Source: Druceiella hillmani (taxonomy: Eukaryota > Arthropoda > Insecta > Lepidoptera > Hepialidae). Taken from it: a stretch of DNA of 64,000 nt. Shown here in pieces: positions 34,650 to 45,640 of this stretch. The notes under the pieces are model-generated. The model did not search any database, was not told the DNA's origin, and worked only from the letters and a program-made list of their open reading frames with translations. A program made the position numbers and the translations under genes. Positions within the stretch are counted from its first letter, which is position 1. Every line of letters starts with the position of its first letter. The DNA lies in NCBI GenBank assembly GCA_039881145.1, contig JAYKKI010000074.1, positions 11,473,501 to 11,537,500 on the forward strand, given 5' to 3'.

Positions 34650-36455
34650 TCATGGTCTTGTTTCGCGACAATCGCGGCACATCTTTTGGCTACTTTCGAT
34701 ACATATCGGCTTTCTACAACAAAAACATACATGATAGGTCTTTCGTTTTTTTTGGGATCACAAGTATAGCATGTTTTTCTAGTTTCCAGCTTTTCTTCTA
34801 CCTCGGGTATAGGTTCTTCTATGTTTAGTACTATTCTTATAGCTAAGCGAAGCTGTCAAGTCAGATGTTGATTACTTGCTCGCCTATGTAAATGCGGTTT
34901 GACAAGACATAATGCGAGATCTTTCATAAACTGAAGCCTTTTAATCTTATCCTCTCGCACTGACTTATAAACTATAAATGCATTAGAGCTCGCAATATCC
35001 AGCAAACGATAAAAAATTGTCATCGGCTATCTACGAGTACGTCGGGCAGTGCTATAGTTTGAACATCTTTGATCTAATAAGTCAACCCCATATTTAGTCT
35101 CATTATAATACATTATTACTGTAGGTCTTTTCTTGACATTATCTACTGCTAAATCGTGATGCATGCTTGATACGAGTATAACCGACCTATTTTTTTTTGG
35201 GACATAAGATACTAATGTAAATTCATTTGTGAATCCAAACAAGGAACTTTCTACTTTACGAGTTTTTGATGGTAAAAAATCTTTAGGTATTTCTCTTTGG
35301 TTTTTCTTCATTGTGCCAACAAATGTTATACCTTTTTTCTTCAACTCTTGTACTAACTGTATTGAAGTAAACCAATTATCGGCTGTAATATTACGATTTG
35401 AGTCCTCAATTTTTTCTACAAGTCTCAAAACAGATTGGGTCGGTTTTTTTAAGTGTTTGTACTGTTCTGGTAAATCTTTTCCATCAGAATCTTTACCCAC
35501 ATAAATGTAGGCGTTGTGTAAATAACCCGTTTTTGCATCCGTGATACACTGAATTTTCAAGCCATATTTTGCCGGTTTTTTGGCATATACTTTTTAAAAT
35601 TTGCATCGGCCGCGAAATGCAACCAGCATCTCATCAACAAAAGCTTCAGTTCCAATTTCGCATACGTCTTGACAATTGCCAATAAAATCATTAAAAATTT
35701 CAGAAATTGGCGCTGCGGGATCATTTTCACGTCGTTCTAGCCGAGTTGAAGATTCATCAAAGCGTAATGCTAGTAGAAGTATTTTCAGTCTATTTTTCGC
35801 CATAATACATTGATAAATACATCGGCCAGTTCCATCCGAGCTATACCAACTTGAAAAATCTGCGTGATTTTCTTTGAACACCGCTGAATAATACAATATG
35901 CCTAATAATGCTTTTAGTTCAATCATATCTAAATTATAAACGTAACTATTGTCGTCATACTTGTCTCGCATCTTTTCTAAGTGACTGTCGGTATGTGTTA
36001 TAATTTTTTCAAGAGTACCCACACGAAAAAAATAATTCCATACATCTTCTACTGTCGATTCTGCTGTAAGGCTGTGTCGAAGACGTTGACGTATTCCTGG
36101 TTGTACATCTACTATGTTATGACTTCTTGTTCTACTTCGCAGATGGAACAGAAGACCAGCGAAACTTATTTTTGCCGAAATAGTTTTTATCCCTTAGTTG
36201 AACTTCCTCGCTATCGGAAATACTTTTACTTGCCTTGCGCTTACGACTCGGTTGAAGACTTGACAAAGGTTGATCATCTTCATCGTTAGATGAGGTAACT
36301 TCTTCTTCAGATTTTGAGTGGTGTGACTCATAAATCACGTGAATTGGTTCGATATCCTGATCAATATCACTGCATTCATCATCGCCATCAGAGACATGGT
36401 CATCATTATCCTCTTGTGTAAGCCACTCTTGTATTTGTTGGTCAAAACGTTCCAT
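34650..36455 (-). pseudogene. piggyBac transposase, broken by two frameshifts and three stops
   Basis: The frame begins at the ATG at 36455 (MERFDQQIQEWL) and ends at the stop 34650-34652, about 600 codons, the usual length. In order it has an acidic N-terminus, a RSRTRSHNI segment, the DDE/D core and a Cys-rich C-terminal finger. The three catalytic Asp residues are kept: in VDEMLVAFRGR (35633-35635), ITADNWFTS (35378-35380) and KYGVDLLDQ (35081-35083). Breaks are: a frameshift near 36132-36140; stop TAA at 35594-35596 just after FRGRCKF; stop TAG at 35027-35029 where Trp is usual after RRTRR; stop TGA at 34856-34858, probably a CpG-type change of an Arg codon; and a frameshift in the A8 run (34746-34753) ahead of the Cys-rich finger (CFCC and MCRDC after the shift). 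The enzyme would excise and reinsert the element at TTAA; this copy cannot make it. Confidence 0.92.
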
Positions 36456-36525
36456 TTTGTTAGTAAAATGAAGACTACACCGAGAAAGGAATTCACTTTC
36501 TAAAATCACACAATAGGACGGGTGC

Positions 36526-36538
36526 GGTCACTGTGACC
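36526..36538. promoter_or_regulatory. GGTCANNNTGACC palindrome, upstream of transposase start
   Basis: GGTCACTGTGACC, again inside GCGGTCAC-T-GTGACCGC (36524-36540). It lies about 70 bp upstream of the transposase ATG, so it could serve as a transposase-binding site or as a promoter element. Confidence 0.5.
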
Positions 36539-36693
36539 GCTGCAAACTTTTAAACAATAAAAACTCAAAACAAAAGACGCGTGCGACTATTACTAAGCCG
36601 GGCCTCGTATCGCCTGAGTTGCGAAGGTACCAGGAGGGGCAAATACCATCGAATATTGGAAGAGTATAAAATTGACAGTGTTACACCTACTGG

Positions 36694-36706
36694 GGTCATG
36701 GTGACC
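36694..36706. promoter_or_regulatory. GGTCANNNTGACC palindrome, right subterminal
   Basis: GGTCATGGTGACC, directly adjoining the right terminal inverted repeat through CGCAC. Confidence 0.5.
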
Positions 36707-36709
36707 GCA

Positions 36710-36725
36710 CCCGGCCTGTTAAGGG
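36710..36725 (-). repeat. piggyBac terminal inverted repeat, right
   Basis: CCCGGCCTGTTAAGGG, followed by the TTAA target site. It mirrors the left end at 14 of 16 positions. Confidence 0.9.
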
Positions 36726-36889
36726 TTAACATAAACATTCTCTAGTTAAACTATTGCCAAAATAAGAAATATCATCTGAATGATTTATGCTTTTTGAGTT
36801 GAATATCTTATGCATATATGATTAATATAGAAAACAATGTCATTTAAAGATCAAATGCGTTATACGTGTATTGTACAAATTACAAAATC

Positions 36890-36952
36890 GCAATACACGC
36901 ACACAGACACGCACGCATATCGCTCGCACGCACGCTCTCACGGACGCACGCA

Positions 36953-37007
<55 letters not shown>

Positions 37008-37008
37008 T
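36890..37008. repeat. CA-rich / (TA)n / (TG)n compound microsatellite
   Basis: An irregular CA/CG-rich tract (36892-36955) passes into about 30 bp of TA and then about 24 bp of TG. Because CA and TG flank the TA core, the tract is partly self-complementary. The four overlapping repeat-rich open frames here are artefacts. Confidence 0.9.
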
Positions 37009-37739
37009 TGGGGATGAAATTTTGGCATCGAGCAAGGTTGAAAAGTGCAAAGAGCTCCTTTGCATTTAATATGTTTAAGTTTAAACAACCGTAAATTTAA
37101 TGATTCGTTAATGATTAAAATGGTTATAATATTCTCCTTGCATCCTTTGCATAAAATATAATACAAACCACTGCAGTAAGATACATTGCGTGGTTCAGAA
37201 ATTATTAAGTCGTTGTACATGAGGCAATGATACAAGTTGTTTTAACACTAATGAAATTGCGATCATCCAGAGCGATTGCTTTAATTATTTACATCATTTT
37301 ATGACTATGTCTGTGGTACGGATCTTTGTAGTTGAGATGTTTTAAACTACAGGTAAAAGCTCGAATTTATTTTCGAATGAGTTTTTCTTCAAGAAATTAA
37401 AAATGACGAGGATTAAAAAACATTGAGATGACACAATATAACTGTATGTATTTTTATTTGTTGGTCAATCATAATTTCTATTATATATAAAATAAATATT
37501 TAATTAATAATTAGTATGAATTCAAGTATGTTTTTATGCAATTATGTCAAACAAGAAAATAATTTAAGGCAAGTAAAAAAATTATAATGTAATTAGTTTT
37601 CGTTATTTAGACGAACAAAAATATTTTTTGAAAAATCAAATAATTTTAAAGAAATGTTGACTGTTTTCGATAATTTCGTTGACTAATAATTATATTTCAG
37701 TATAGAGAGTACAAAGATGTTTAAAAAACATTATAACTT

Positions 37740-38590
37740 GGATTTCCTAATAGAAAACAACTACAGGCCAAACTTCTGCCCGAAACGATGAATTTGTGGA
37801 TGTTGCCTCACAATTATATGAGAGATTTTGATTTTGCTGTATTAGCAATGCTAACAAGTATGGAGAAACATATTTCATCCAAAGTTATGAAAACAACTAA
37901 GAGGTACCTTTATTTACGGTAAGTGAAATAAACAACGCTTTAAACTATCTCAAATAGATGAATAGTCCATGTAGAAGCGGAAACACAATCGTTATATTAA
38001 AAGCTCTGGCAGAACCTGTTACTCCTATATTCACTGGTACATTTAATGACATCTTATTATTTGAAATCTATCTAATTCCATCTTAGTGGGAAACTTTCAG
38101 TTCAAATAGTTTTACTATTATATAGAAAATCCGATCCATAAAATATTGTCAATTTGAGCCCCAATTGCATACTTTAAACGAAATATTAAATTGTTTCGCT
38201 GGGAGTCTTAAAAAGACTAATGCCGACATTAGAATTTATTAAAACAAGGGAACACGCTGACTTTCACCTAATATATCCACAATTGACCATATATTCACCC
38301 TAGCTCAAATTCTGGGAAAATACATAGAGTATGACAAATCTTTATACATTGCATTTGTCGTTTAGTCTGAGGCATTTGAATCCATCATTCATTAAGCACC
38401 ATGGAAATCCGTAAACAATCAAGGAATACCAAACAAGTAGATCAACATTCGACAAGCAATTCATAATACAAGTAAATATGTTGTAAAATTGGAGAAACAA
38501 GGCACATCCTTCAAATTTTGGTTTAACAAAAAATTTAAATGAAATAGAAAATAACTGAGGAAAAACATAACAAATAAAAAGTATAGAACG
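37740..38590 (+). pseudogene. RTE-like non-LTR retrotransposon, reverse transcriptase fragment
   Basis: Reading + strand across several frame changes: KLLPETMNL and a basic segment typical of the linker before the polymerase (37772-37905); TVSEINNALNYLK (37910-37956); ILKALAEPVTPIFTGTFN and YLIPS (38000-38085), the 'lk...l..lfN..l....iP..W' region; a degraded EQAGF-type segment (38250-38300); then LYIAFV..SEAFES (38341-38383), matching the 'FVDfsKAFDS' box with the catalytic Asp lost; and NNQGIPNK, VVKLEKQGTSFK (38410-38520). The order and wording fit the RTE clade. Many stops and frameshifts show it is long dead. No endonuclease was found upstream. Confidence 0.65.
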
Positions 38591-41500
38591 CAAGGAGAAA
38601 TTATAAGTAATTTATTAATTACCTTGTATAGTTGGCGCTAGTAATTCATTTCCCTAGGTTGATTGGTCAAAGAGTAATGACTTGTTTATTTGTAAATGGA
38701 ATAATTAAGGGATATTGGTTATTCAGGCATTGACTGAACCATGAAACTTAATGAAAGAAGAATGATGATATTTTGGGAGAACGGGATAAAATATTAAAAC
38801 TTTATTTCGAAAACATTTAATTCGGTAATATTCACAAAACTAAAATTTTCTTGCAATTTCAATGAAATTAATATCCGTCAATAGGTAAAAACAAAAGAAC
38901 CTTCATCTTACACATCCTCTCTAATATCTGTCTCGAGTTTATGTTTTTTTATGACTATATATTTATGTGTCTAATTTTTGCAAGTAGATTCTTCAAGTTA
39001 ACTCAAGAATCTACCTAAACAAATATGTAACAAAATATTTAAAAAAGTTTTTACCTATGGCTATAAATGTATACTTGTAATATAGGGATGAAAAATATTT
39101 TAAAATTAAATTAAGCTCCTATTGAACATTTAATTCAAAATTATAAAGTGTTTAATTACGCGTTTGAATAATCTGAATAAATTTCAGTTACTAGAATTTG
39201 ATTAAAACTTTCAGGAATTTCATTTAACTATACAGTATCGTGACATATAGACTACGGTTAAAACCTATCTTATGCGTTTTCAGAAACACATTTAGGCAAT
39301 TTAATTTCTCAAAACGCGGGTTTTTAATATAATTTGAATGAAATACATATCATTCACTTCATGAAAGACACTTCACACTAAATTTGTACAATAGTTTTTG
39401 TTTAAATGTGAGTATATACATGTACAATCACTACAAACAAACAGAAAGAAAAAAATTACAAAATTAGTCTATTTATTTCTAATAACCCACTCACAGTTCC
39501 TTGATTAATTTTTTTGAAATACTGGTAACTTTAACCTAGAGACTACTTTATTTTTGTTTCATCAAAATCTCTCAATTAATCTGTTGTGTTAATCGTTAAT
39601 CGGTTTATCATATTTACGGTTTAAACCGTGATATCAATATAAAGGTAAACTTATTTTATCCCTTCTACCGTATAAAATCATCATCCACTATGAAAATGAA
39701 AATCATGACCAAATTTCAAGTTAAATATGAAAATATACTTATTACTTGTACTGTAGACGTTTTTGTCTAAGCGGACGCTCAGTGGCGGAGTACGGCATGG
39801 CCAACATGCTCTGAATTAGACGACGGTATACACATATTGATTGCGAAAAAAACCTAATTCTTTCGGTTAAACCAAATACACGAATTTCTTGAGAAAGAAA
39901 AGTAAATTATTTTCCGACATATTCGACAATTATAAGTTAATTTTATTTACGGGTCAGGTATATTCAATTTAAATGTATTTAATCTACGTATCTTTAGATA
40001 CATACTTTCGGGGTGCTTTATATCAAATTATTTTTTAATCGAAATAATGTGAACTGACTGAAGTTTCTTAATGAAAAAATCACATAGTAGCCGAAGTAAA
40101 TAATTAGAGTTTACTATTTAAGAAGTTCATTTACATCGCCCGCTATGAAATTTTATTACGAGTAAAATCAGAAGTTCAGAGAAACTTATCTTTCCAAGAC
40201 AATCGTAATGAAGGAGTAAACTCCAATGGCGCATCGGAACTAATGCGTACAATGTTTCTTTTTTATTACAATTTTTCACTTATTTGATGTTGTTTTAATA
40301 AGTGATTAATAAATATTTAATGGACAATTGAATAAATATTTTATAGATGATATACTGTAGTGAACGTGGTGTAATAAATTATAACGTATAAATAAATGGT
40401 AAAAGTAATGTAGAATTTAAAACCTGCTAATGGTAGACAAATTCGTACTATGAAGTTTCGGGTACCTATAACAATTTTAATATTTAAGAGCATACATTAT
40501 ATCACAAACTTCTATATTATTTAGTTTATAGTTCGAAAAATGTATGTTAAATAGATAGTTTAAAAATTTGACAAATGGAAAGTGAGAAAAAATTCTACAT
40601 GCATGAGAGTGGGATAAAATATGGATCGCAAGAAAATATTTACATATGAATAGTAAGAAACAATTGCTGTATGACAGCAAAGAGAATTCTGCATGTTGTG
40701 CTTTTGCGTTTCCAGAGATATTTAATTAAAAAGAAGGATTTGCGTATTTTGTATTACGGTATAAATAGAACATAAAACATTAAATTTTGAAAAAAGAAAT
40801 GTGTTCATTCAGAATTTCCATCAAAAATTTGTATAACAAGGAAATGGAATTTACCTGACCAAAAATAGGTTGGCCTGCCAAAGCAGTTTCAGTCAAACGT
40901 TTCGGAACAATATTACTTTTCAAGGACATAGCAGCGGCGGGCATGTTGATTTAAACAGCGTTAAGCCAGACGCCAAAGATGATAGTGCCGCAGGTGTTTA
41001 TGTAACTTTTCTAAAGCTAGAGCACTTTTGTAAGCTCAGAATATTGTGATTTTCTGTTATGTATTGCAAAAATCACTACATTTGGCCACTATTTGAATAT
41101 GGCCATTTTAATTTTATCTCATCTGGATAAAAAAGGACATATGTCGATAGTTTACCATTTAGGAACACTTTAGTAATGCTGTTTCTGGTTATATCATTAG
41201 CAGATAAGCCTAATTCTGGTAGAAATTGCTCATTTAGAGAAGAAAAATTAACACAAGCGCAATGTTTTTCTTGTTCACCGCTGAGGAATTCCGTTATTGA
41301 TTGGCATTTATGGCTATATTATTAGATCAATAAACAAATCTTACACCAACAGATCAGCAATCAAATATCATATGTTCATCTGTATAAACTATATACGCAT
41401 GTGAAGTTTCGCATCAATCACATACGTAAGTAGCATCGGGTCTAATTTAAATTTCGAAATTTTATTCAGAAAAATAGTGAGCATTTTAAAAACGGAAATT

Positions 41501-42057
41501 ATATTCTAGTAGTAATTAGAAATATTGTTTATAAAGTGTAATTGTAATATTCGTAAAAATCGGATTTTCTCTCGATATTATTAAATTAACGGAGAATTGT
41601 ACTTTTGGTACTAGAATTTATGTGATTATGCAATTTTGATAATTTATTCTTTGCGACAACCTAACAAGTATATATCGAAAATTTTTTCAACAAATAATCA
41701 AAGTATACCACAATAGCCACGTAAAAATACATTTTTATTTGATACGTCATTTGATACTCGCCAGGTAAATCTAATTGTTTAACAACTTTTTTGCACATTT
41801 TCACTGTTGATCATAATAATATAAATAAATTTTAGTAAGCATGTTAATAAGAGCGCAATCTTATTTTTTTTAATTGTCTGAAAATGCGTCGTTACGCTAA
41901 CGAACTGATGATCTAACCAATATAGTTAAATGAGATTGATTTGAGACATAAAATCAAACAGTAAAAAGACAGAAGAACAGTAAGACTACTTAACGCATGA
42001 ATCTACGTTTTGCATGTACATATTTAATAAGTGTAGCAAAGTTTATATTCTTTGCTA
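38591..42057. other. AT-rich stretch with two small palindromes
   Basis: A perfect 10-bp stem with an 11-nt loop lies at 38984-39014, and a perfect 14-bp palindrome ACGGTTTAAACCGT at 39616-39629. A slightly GC-richer segment at 40860-41040 is unassigned. No gene is supported. Confidence 0.4.
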
Positions 42058-42155
42058 ACACCTGTAAATGTAATACAACGAAACCTAAGTCGTGATGAAG
42101 AACTTAGAGAAAGTAGAAATAATACTACATCAGGAAGTTTCATTTAATTTTAAAA
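42058..42155 (+). repeat. Penelope-like terminal fragment with degenerate hammerhead (copy 3)
   Basis: This + strand segment matches the reverse complement of 13490-13590 for about 95 bases: AATACAACGAAACCTA, then GTCGTG, AGTAGAAATAATACTACAT and AGTTTCATTTAAT. The ribozyme core reads CTGTAAA instead of CTGAAGA, stem II is shortened, and CCTAGG has become CCTAAG, so it should not cleave. No nuclease or polymerase remains beside it. Confidence 0.75.
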
Positions 42156-45129
42156 TGTTTACTTATACAATAATTTGAATTTAGGTTATAAGGTGACTTG
42201 TTATAGTTTTCTATTAATTTAAGTGCATTGGACTTTATAAATTTTATTATTAAGGTCTGTATATTTCCTGAAAATCGACATCTGCAAGGTCTCCAGAGCA
42301 ATTGTTAGGTCTACTCAAAATGCAAGTCACTAATATTTAATTTGTTGTGGATTGCATCACCTGAATAATTTAGAAACCGGAAAACAAAAATGTACACAAT
42401 ATATTCTTAGATCTCTGTACAAAACACAGCATGGCCCCTTTCTTTTAGTGATCATGAAAATTGGAAATCTCACTCTTCACAACTATAAACATTTTGAACC
42501 TGACATGCTATTGAACTTATTATATGATCACACTGCGCTCAGGTATTTTTGTGGTATTTTGCCTTTATCATATATTATAGTTATACTTAAAAGGTTAATT
42601 AATGTAATTGATTACGTAAATTACTATATTCGTTACGTAATTATATAGTGGGAAAACAATAATTAGCAATAATTTAAGAAAAAAAAAACAAATTTCCCAC
42701 AAAGTGTTATAAGGTGTTTATCTTAAAATATTTTTTTCATCACGTTTATGCCTTTATACCGACAAATTTTTCCGACACGCGTGACGGCTCCACAAAACAC
42801 TAATTCGGGATAAATACGCACTCAAAGTCAAATTTTGACCATAACTGAATTTTCAGTGTAATTAATTTGTCAGTGAAACCTGTGCGCCTTATGACGGAGC
42901 GGTGTACAACGGGTAAAGTTGTCGTTCGGCGGCATGCGATTCAAGAAAATGTTTGTGACCGAGACCACTCGATCCGTTGAGGTCCTAATCTGACTTTCGA
43001 TTATTATAAATTCATAATTCTAGTAATTCAACGACAACACAACTTTATCTATTTGTGTAAGTTCCGTCATTTTAATATGAGCCGGAAATATTTTGCCCTC
43101 GGCGCTTTAATAACCTTTTAAATGTGTAATGGAAATGAAAGGAATTTCATACTTACGTACCTAATGGAATCAATTACGGGTTCAACTGTATCTTTTCTCG
43201 TCGTTTCCAAGAAGAAGTGGGATAACTGGCAATTGTAATAGTGCGTCATGAATTCAAACTAAATATTTATCATTTATTAAGAGATACCTGCCACAGAGAG
43301 CCATAATTCTTCTACTTTGTAGACGATCCAAAAACTGGCTGCGTGAAGTATGAGATAGGTCGTAAAAGTATAAACCTCACTATGCCCTTTTTTTTTGTTC
43401 TATCAGTCTTATCAACTCAGGAAATGTCAATAAATCCATTGCTCGTATGTCAACGAAGTTAATGGAAAAACAATTTAATAATATTTATTTGACAGAATGA
43501 GAACGAGTGAGACAGAGAGATATCCTCCCTCCATCTTCGACATGAAATATAAAAGCTCATAACTTGCTTATCCTTAATCAATTTTTATAATTTTTTTACT
43601 GTTGATTTTTAGTTAAATTACTTTATGAAATTTTACTAAAAATAGCGAATATAATAGTAGTAATCTACCCAATTGTATAAATGCCACAGTATATAGATAA
43701 ACAATATTTACTTATACTTGTTGGCACTAGGTTTCCCAAGATTTTTCCTTCAAGTTTCCTAGATTAAAAAAATATTTTTGTGCACCATCCGACAGGAATG
43801 CAGATAGCATATTTTAGTCTGTAATTTTTTATCGAAATTGCCTTTGCTTGACACACTTTCACTTTTACATGTTTTCCCATAAGAAATCCCAATATCGTCT
43901 CTATAAATCGGTCTGCAAATACTGTGGTATAAATTTTAATAGAAACCCAGTTTAATACTAGTTAGTATCTCTCAATGCGGGAATTACAGTATAGCCATAG
44001 CCACATTGAATTGTATGTGGCATCGTGTATGACATCATGTTTATAAATGAACCAAACTATATAAATTAATGACTTTATTAAAACTGACGACTTATTAGGC
44101 ATTATGCACAGTATCTCTATTGGTTATTTACTCCATAACTATATATTCCGTAAAGTGCATACAAATTGTTTTGTATGATCACATAAAAATTGTATTGATC
44201 ACTGCTATACGAAATAATTTGTCGATAGAAACCTGCGCCTTACTGCAATTGTTGAAATTTCAAATAATATTCATAACGACAGCACATAACTCATATTTGC
44301 ATTGCGTACATAGGCTGTATAACCAAAGGTGCATATGTTTGCGGCACTCATTCCTTCCCGAAAGTCATTTTCAAATTCAAATTTAAAATATCGACAATAT
44401 AGCAGAGTGTAAACCACCGTAAAGATTGAGATAAATAGAGTAATATTTTATTGTCTATCGTTCTTATTAAATTATAATAATGACGTAAACATCTAAGAGT
44501 ATATTTCTTGCTTCATTATTTACGACAATATTCTTTCTCTACACCTTTTATCCTACTCAGTACTTTGTGACTAGCTTAGTGCATAATCTCTTTACTTTCT
44601 AGAATAGCATCTTATTTTCAGACCGACTAGAAGCGTTTTGTGACACATATCATACTAAGGGTATTTGTGACATATATCATACGAATCCATAAAACACTTT
44701 TCAGCGTATCATATAGATTTTAATCAAATGCTGCTTTGGAAGTAAGGACTTTAATTTATTTCATTAATATGAATTTAGTAACTTTTTGGAAAAGCTAGAT
44801 ATTTTCCAAATGTTATTTTATTTCCTTAATTTGGCAGAGATTGTACACATTTGGCAGAGATTGTGCATATTAAATAGTTTAACCAATAGGATTATAGATG
44901 CTTTTGAAATAAGTCGTACGTATCTTTTAGATTCACGACATGGGCTAGTAAATATTCTTATTGCTATCTAACTTAAAATTATTACGGTACGAATGTGAAC
45001 TAATATAAAACACATCACTGACAAATGCAAGGCATACTTTGAAAAATTTCGTAGTGGATTCGTGTTTAACATAAGGTGCAAACACATCCACACACGCGCG
45101 GTGATGTTTGCCCCATATAAATCAAGAAA
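42156..45129. other. AT-rich stretch with a GC-richer block and local duplications
   Basis: The block at about 42780-43090 is GC-richer and has no open frame; it may be regulatory. A 20-bp tandem duplication lies at 44831-44870 (TTGGCAGAGATTGT units), and a diverged 33-bp direct repeat at 44637-44690 (TTTGTGACAYATATCATAC). The frames at 42352-42648 and 44120-44386 carry no recognisable motif. Confidence 0.35.
44831..44870. repeat. 20-bp tandem duplication
   Basis: Two adjacent 20-bp units, 44831-44850 and 44851-44870, both beginning TTGGCAGAGATTGT and differing at two positions. Confidence 0.9.
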
Positions 45130-45640
45130 TTTTTTTGCGATAAACGACCACCGGGAAATAGGGAACAATTACTAGCAAGGGTTTTAATTTTATTCTTTTC
45201 CTTTAGTCGCGTTCACTATAAATAGTATCATTTCCGTCAACTAGTTTGACCAGTTTGCATGTACTTTTAGTGAATCATATTCAAACTGTTAAAATGTACT
45301 ATCGCTTCACCTTAAGTATGAGGCCCTGAATATTCAAACTTTGAATCGACGAATGTTCTACGGTCAGCATAAACTTCCGATCAAAGAAAGTAATAAGTTT
45401 TTGCAAGTTGGTAAAGAAAGTTTGCTTATCTTTATGGTAATCGCTGCGTAAGTAGCACACCCTTCCACGCTATTAATAAACACTGAGTTGAAGCTGAATA
45501 GAAAATTTGTAACTTTGAGGCACACAATCCAACAAAGTCTGGATTGTTTTGTTAAAGAGAAATTATCCCGGATAGTTTTGAGCTCACAGAATAAGGAAAT
45601 ATCTACACAAAAATGGTCCGATTTACCTTGAAATATATTA
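45130..45640 (-). repeat. Unidentified ~650-bp dispersed sequence, copy C (inverted)
   Basis: The reverse complement is colinear with copies A and B: GTGTTTATTAATAGCG, ACGCAGCGATTACCATAAAG (45447-45428), GTTTATGCTGACC (45374-45362), TTCAAAGTTTGAATATTCA (45345-45327) and AACTAGTTGACGGAAATGA (near 45250). Similarity is lost beyond about 45180, so this copy is shorter at its 3' side. Confidence 0.6.

Larger units (their letters stand above)
34259..36729 (-). mobile_element. Complete piggyBac-family DNA transposon (inactive)
   Basis: The element is flanked on both sides by TTAA (34259-34262 and 36726-36729), the piggyBac target site. Its ends are inverted: CCCTCAACTGGCCGGG (34263-34278) and, read inward from the right, CCCTTAACAGGCCGGG (36725-36710), matching at 14 of 16 positions. 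The body between the TTAAs is 2,463 bp, a normal piggyBac size, with one broken transposase on the minus strand. Three GGTCANNNTGACC palindromes lie close to the ends. Loss of matching only at two terminal positions, together with five coding lesions, suggests an old but complete insertion. Confidence 0.93.

Noticed and set aside
36837..37235. Four overlapping open frames on both strands.
   Set aside because: They read through the compound CA/TA/TG microsatellite and are artefacts.
37767..37918. Apparent 152-bp exon with a branch-point-like CTAAT, CTACAG acceptor and CGGTAAGT donor.
   Set aside because: The reading continues directly across the 'donor' into TVSEINNALNYLK and further reverse transcriptase segments, so it is the linker of an RTE-like retrotransposon and the splice signals are fortuitous.
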